From Guptibacillus hwajinpoensis (GTDB lineage: Bacteria; Bacillota; Bacilli; Bacillales; Guptibacillaceae), in assembly GCF_020171785.1 (NCBI RefSeq), contig NZ_JAIVAE010000008.1, positions 124,001 through 188,000 of the forward strand: a DNA stretch of 64,000 bases. Direction: 5' to 3'. Of the stretch, positions 60,844-64,000 are shown piece by piece. Every line of letters begins with the position of its first letter. Position 1 is the first letter of the stretch. The position numbers and the translations under genes are program-made. Under the pieces are notes generated by a model. That model saw only the letters and a program-made list of their open reading frames with translations, searched no databases and was not told the DNA's origin.

Positions 60844-61539
60844 CTAGTATCTGTTTGGTTTAAGAATTAATGTAATATAGCTTTTATCTAGATTAAAATC
60901 CCAGTCTACAAAAATATCTTCTACTTTTGTAGAAAGGATTGATTCAAATTGTTGATCATGAAGCAAGCTTTTCTCAAGCCGTCTTTTCGATAATTTTAGT
61001 TGTTCTTCAAAACCATCGCGAATTAACTCTTTCTCTATGCGAACGAGAATACCGTCCCGAAGCACAACGAGCGTTCGGTCATTTAGCATGCAGGAATCTA
61101 CTTTCTCTGGTGCTTTTTCCGCAAGCATACTGACTCGGATAATTTCCTCATGAACCCGTTCTTTTTTATCATATTCAGGAAGTGCTTTACCTTCCATTTC
61201 ATTGATGTTATTCATGACACCAACAATAACTCCTGAGCGATTTTGAAGAGACCAATCATGATAAAATGACTGAATTTCAATACCTGTCATCACTCGAATG
61301 GATGCTTTAATTTCAGGTAACAAGCCTTGAATCAGCAAATCACGCGTTTCTTCAACACGCATATCTTCTTTCTGATCCACTAGTACTCGTTCCATCGGTG
61401 CAAGAAAATCGCGAAAATATATTGTCATATACGGTTCCTGTATCGATACGTAAACTGATGATGGGCCTTTCCCAAAGTTATCTCTTAACAGTTTGCCGAC
61501 ATAACTCGCAATTTCAGCTTCATTTGACTTACGTTCCAT
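60844..61539 (-). CDS. DUF2294/MpsC-like protein, two tandem domains
   Basis: 231 residues from ATG 61539 (AAAGGGTGA). Two related halves of about 115 residues: the first has LLRDNFGKGPSSVYVSIQEP and MTGIEIQSFYHDWSLQNRSG, the second has EKVDSCMLNDRTLVVLRDGI and ILSTKVEDIFVDWDFNLDKS. Both belong to the DUF2294 family, of which S. aureus MpsC, encoded with a bicarbonate/cation transporter, is a member. No MpsA/MpsB gene is adjacent here. The molecular function is unknown. Confidence 0.78.
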   Translation of the reverse strand: MERKSNEAEIASYVGKLLRDNFGKGPSSVYVSIQEPYMTIYFRDFLAPMERVLVDQKEDMRVEETRDLLIQGLLPEIKASIRVMTGIEIQSFYHDWSLQNRSGVIVGVMNNINEMEGKALPEYDKKERVHEEIIRVSMLAEKAPEKVDSCMLNDRTLVVLRDGILVRIEKELIRDGFEEQLKLSKRRLEKSLLHDQQFESILSTKVEDIFVDWDFNLDKSYITLILKPNRY

Positions 61540-61681
61540 TAGGTTCACCCTTTATTCTAAGATAGGAACATCGTATTTCCTATCCAGTATTCATTATAGT
61601 AGTATTTCCACTTTATTAAAAGAATATGGATTGAATTTGATATTTCATTTAGGTGACAGGAATGTCTTGAAAGGGCAATCA

Positions 61682-62119
61682 TTAATTATCTTGTTTTGTT
61701 AGCTGCTTCAACACTGCTCCTAATCCATTGGGATAACAGTGTTTATCCCCATTGACTACATCTTTCACGAAGATCCACTTTGCGACCGCATCATGTTCCA
61801 GAAATGAATATGTCTCTCTTTCATAATATTCTGCTTCACAAAATGAAACTGTATAAAGCTGAATGAGTTCATGCGACCATTCCTGTTCGATTTGAAATCG
61901 ATTTTCAAGGCAAGTTATGTATTGATTTACATGTACATCCACTCCAAGCTCTTCTTGAAATTCTCTTACTACCGTTTCTTTCGAATGCTCCCCTACCTCT
62001 ATATTCCCTCCAAGCGGACGATAATAACTTCCAAATCCTTTTGAATGCTTTCCATAATAAGATTCAACTAACATCTCTTGTTCTCTAAAAAGGAGCCCAA
62101 GTGCTTTTACTTTTATCAT
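61682..62119 (-). CDS. NUDIX hydrolase
   Basis: 145 residues. The NUDIX box is GGNIEVGEHSKETVVRE followed by FQEELGV, near residues 37-60. The preceding SYYRPLGG and the C-terminal part resemble the YjhB-like group. The start lies 3 nt after the stop of a small membrane-protein gene, suggesting translational coupling. Substrate unknown. Confidence 0.83.
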   Translation of the reverse strand: MIKVKALGLLFREQEMLVESYYGKHSKGFGSYYRPLGGNIEVGEHSKETVVREFQEELGVDVHVNQYITCLENRFQIEQEWSHELIQLYTVSFCEAEYYERETYSFLEHDAVAKWIFVKDVVNGDKHCYPNGLGAVLKQLTKQDN

Positions 62120-62122
62120 TCA

Positions 62123-62314
62123 CTACCTCCTTTTGTGTTTCTTCTTTTTTCGTCTCACCAGTAACAAGACGACCCGCTGAAAAACGACCGCAAGCGCACC
62201 GAGTGACATGATCATACCTGGCCGTACTGCACGGTCATCCTCGAAAAGGAAAATGAGAAGAATGGCAATGAGCACAAGAGAAAGTGTAAGAATAAAAAGC
62301 ACGCTCTTTTTCAA
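62123..62314 (-). CDS. Small membrane protein, hypothetical
   Basis: 63 residues. Two hydrophobic helices (residues 5-22 and 35-52) and a strongly basic C-terminus RRKKKKHKRR. The start is TTG, 8 nt from GGAGG. It lies immediately upstream of the NUDIX gene on the same strand. No family recognised. Confidence 0.6.
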   Translation of the reverse strand: MKKSVLFILTLSLVLIAILLIFLFEDDRAVRPGMIMSLGALAVVFQRVVLLLVRRKKKKHKRR

Positions 62315-62386
62315 GTGGGAGGCCTCCTTTTATGTATGACTGGACATATCTTCATAATCTTGGACAAAACAGATAGAATTTCCTAC

Positions 62387-62418
62387 AAAAAACCAGAGGA
62401 CATAACATCCTCTGGTTT
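62387..62418 (-). terminator. Terminator of the aldo/keto reductase gene
   Basis: AAACCAGAGGA pairs with TCCTCTGGTTT, with T's leftwards. Confidence 0.8.
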
Positions 62419-62427
62419 GTACATCTC

Positions 62428-63363
62428 TTACTTGAAAATCTGATCGATACGCTGGATTTCTTCACTTGTTAACTTCACATCAAGTGTTTTCAAGTTATCA
62501 ACAACCTGTTCTTGACGCTTAGCCCCTGGGATAAGCACATCAATGCTGTCACGCGTTAAATACCAAGCAAGGATAAGGTGTGTAACCTCAACGCCTTTTG
62601 CGTTAGCAATATTTCGGACCTGATCAACTTTCTTTAGGTTTGCTTTAAAAGCTTCTCCCTGGAAAAGAGGATCCTTCGAGCGAATATCATCGAACGTGGT
62701 GTTCTCATCATATTTACCTGCTAGAAGTCCAGAAGCAAGTGGGAAGTATGGGATAAAGGAAATCCCCTGTTCCGCAGTATAAGGAAGAAGATCTTCCTCA
62801 GCATCGCGATGAAACAAGTTGTAATGACTTTGAAGCACATCCACATAGCCATCCTTGTTTGCTTCTTTTAACTGCTCTAAATCAAAATTAGAAACACCAA
62901 TCGATTTAATTTTCCCTTGATCTTTCAATTCTTTAAGAGCACCTACTGCTTCAGCTTTGTTCGTATGTTCATCTGGAAAATGAATATAGAATAGATCGAT
63001 GTAATCTGTTTGAAGTCGCTTTAAGCTATTCTCCACCGATTGTTTTAGGAACGAAGGTGAATTGTTATAAACAACTTCTTCTCCTTTAAATTCATGAGCG
63101 CCTTTTGTTGCCAGAACGATATCGTCTCGGCTTCCCCGTTCTTTGATCACTTCTCCAACAAGTTCTTCAGAGCGCTCAGGTCCGTATATATAAGCTGTAT
63201 CCAATAAATGAATACCATTATCTATTGCTGCTCTTACAAGATCTTTCCCTGTTTCTTCATTTAAATTCGGATAAATGTTATGTCCACCCACGGCGTTTGT
63301 ACCTAAACCGATTGGGTTTGCCTGTAAACCAGATTTTCCAATTTGTACTTTTGCCACTTTCAA
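62428..63363 (-). CDS. iolS: Aldo/keto reductase, IolS-like
   Basis: 311 residues of TIM-barrel aldo/keto reductase. The catalytic Asp/Tyr lie in [20 protein letters not shown] near residues 52-70, Lys in LATKGAHEF near 86 and His in [10 protein letters not shown] near 127. NADPH contacts are in [19 protein letters not shown]. It reads along its whole length like B. subtilis IolS ([39 protein letters not shown]). IolS has no proven physiological substrate; no inositol genes are nearby, so the name reflects similarity only. Confidence 0.88.
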   Translation of the reverse strand: MKVAKVQIGKSGLQANPIGLGTNAVGGHNIYPNLNEETGKDLVRAAIDNGIHLLDTAYIYGPERSEELVGEVIKERGSRDDIVLATKGAHEFKGEEVVYNNSPSFLKQSVENSLKRLQTDYIDLFYIHFPDEHTNKAEAVGALKELKDQGKIKSIGVSNFDLEQLKEANKDGYVDVLQSHYNLFHRDAEEDLLPYTAEQGISFIPYFPLASGLLAGKYDENTTFDDIRSKDPLFQGEAFKANLKKVDQVRNIANAKGVEVTHLILAWYLTRDSIDVLIPGAKRQEQVVDNLKTLDVKLTSEEIQRIDQIFK

Positions 63364-63426
63364 TCATCCTTTCTGTTAAAAGCTACACAAAGTACATTAC
63401 CACTTCTTAGTAATTGGAAAACATCG

Positions 63427-64000
63427 TTACGTGCTTTCAATCCACTTCTCTCGATCCTCTAATGCAGGCTCTGCAATTAATTCAGAGTGAATCAATCGTT
63501 CACGGATGGCGTTTAACATGGCTTTCTCTTTTGGATTCATCTTAGTCACATCGTATTTTTTATGAAATACAGTATAGAGTTCAAAATCTCTTAATCGAAT
63601 AAAATAAGGAAGCGTTTTAAGCCACTCATAAGAGACATTTACTTCTTCTCGATACCCTTTCAAAAAGGAACGCAAAAACGCTGTAGCAAAGCTTGAGCGT
63701 TCTGTAAAAGAGGCGGTTCCACATTTTTGCCAAACCGCATAATAGACAGGAATCGCAATATCACTTACATAATAATGATACATCGCATCGTCGAAATCAA
63801 ATAGATGTATCGCATTACCATCATAATGAAAGTTTCCGTGATGGACATCGGAGTGAATGAGACCAAACGTATTTCCTGTTTCATGAAACGTCTGGATTTC
63901 TTCGATCAGTCTTTTCCCTTCAATTATGATTCTTGCATCTTCAGGTTTGGAGAGATACCGGTCGAACTGAAGCAAGTCACCTTCATCCCATCTCGCTCGC
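63427..64000 (-). CDS. Aminoglycoside-phosphotransferase-family kinase (5' part cut by window edge)
   Basis: The C-terminal 190 residues of an APH/choline-kinase-type protein; the frame stays open to the right edge, where it reads RWDEGDLLQFDRYL, so the start is outside. The Brenner motif is IHSDVHHGNF, followed by IHLFDFDDAMYHYYVSDIAI with the metal Asp. The C-terminal helices (RDFELYTVFHKKYD) fit the family. Only weakly similar to the other APH-like gene at 12.9 kb. Substrate unknown. Confidence 0.82.
   Translation of the reverse strand, partial: RARWDEGDLLQFDRYLSKPEDARIIIEGKRLIEEIQTFHETGNTFGLIHSDVHHGNFHYDGNAIHLFDFDDAMYHYYVSDIAIPVYYAVWQKCGTASFTERSSFATAFLRSFLKGYREEVNVSYEWLKTLPYFIRLRDFELYTVFHKKYDVTKMNPKEKAMLNAIRERLIHSELIAEPALEDREKWIEST

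Overview
This is a contiguous stretch of chromosome from a Gram-positive, endospore-forming Bacillaceae-type bacterium. The evidence is a YjcZ-family peptide, LtaS, Spx, an RsbR-type stressosome protein, a FatR/CYP102A pair, a PutR/PutB/RocA cluster, GGAGG ribosome sites with frequent TTG and GTG starts, and a yybP-ykoY riboswitch. An alkaliphilic or halotolerant Bacillus relative is plausible, but the genus cannot be fixed from the window. No rRNA, tRNA, CRISPR array, prophage or intact insertion sequence was seen.

Layout. 1-1.3 kb: end of an amino-acid ABC importer. 1.5-5.1 kb: fatty acid desaturase, YjcZ peptide and an arsR-arsB-arsC operon with its operator between the -35 and -10 boxes. 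5.1-13.9 kb: mostly single genes (ABM protein, thiamine-binding protein, M14-like peptidase, MFS pump, Spx, LspA, NUDIX, quinone oxidoreductase, DUF4396 protein, aminoglycoside-phosphotransferase-like kinase). 13.9-15.5 kb: a stand-alone histidyl-tRNA synthetase behind what reads as a complete histidine attenuator (promoter, 13-residue leader with three His codons, hairpin, terminator). 15.5-20.8 kb: NUDIX, TerC under a Mn2+ riboswitch, two methyltransferases, YnfA and a cytosolic PAS histidine kinase. 21-25.9 kb: proline catabolism (putB, rocA, putR), with tandem structured repeats and a 20-bp-period array between putB and putR.

26-34.6 kb: a TAXI-type TRAP transporter (binding protein, DUF1850 protein, fused permease), a CitA/DctS-like two-component system and a divergent DctB-like binding protein, with candidate CcpA sites at both promoters. 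34.6-36.5 kb: a secreted protein and a small ECF-sigma operon. 36.5-41.8 kb: esterase, glutarate hydroxylase (glaH) and L-2-hydroxyglutarate oxidase (lhgO) behind a structured leader, then a TetR regulator divergent from an MFS pump. 41.9-49.3 kb: a persulfide-dioxygenase/rhodanese fusion with a CstR-like operator, M50 peptidase, Zn alcohol dehydrogenase, and fatR with CYP102A flanked by matching palindromes. 49.5-59.2 kb: YczE protein, RsbR paralogue, cold-shock protein, cupin, metallo-hydrolase, ltaS, DHA2 pump, and a padR-chrA operon. 59.2-64 kb: a NUDIX-PP2C fusion, small proteins, an MpsC-like protein, NUDIX, IolS-type aldo/keto reductase and a truncated phosphotransferase.

The signals most worth following are the histidine attenuator (14.0 kb), the covarying tandem repeats (23.7-24.4 kb), two five-unit 20-bp arrays with different cores (5.2 and 24.4 kb), the glaH leader (39.6-39.8 kb) and the NUDIX-PP2C fusion (59.2 kb). 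All family assignments were made by reading motifs, without database searches.
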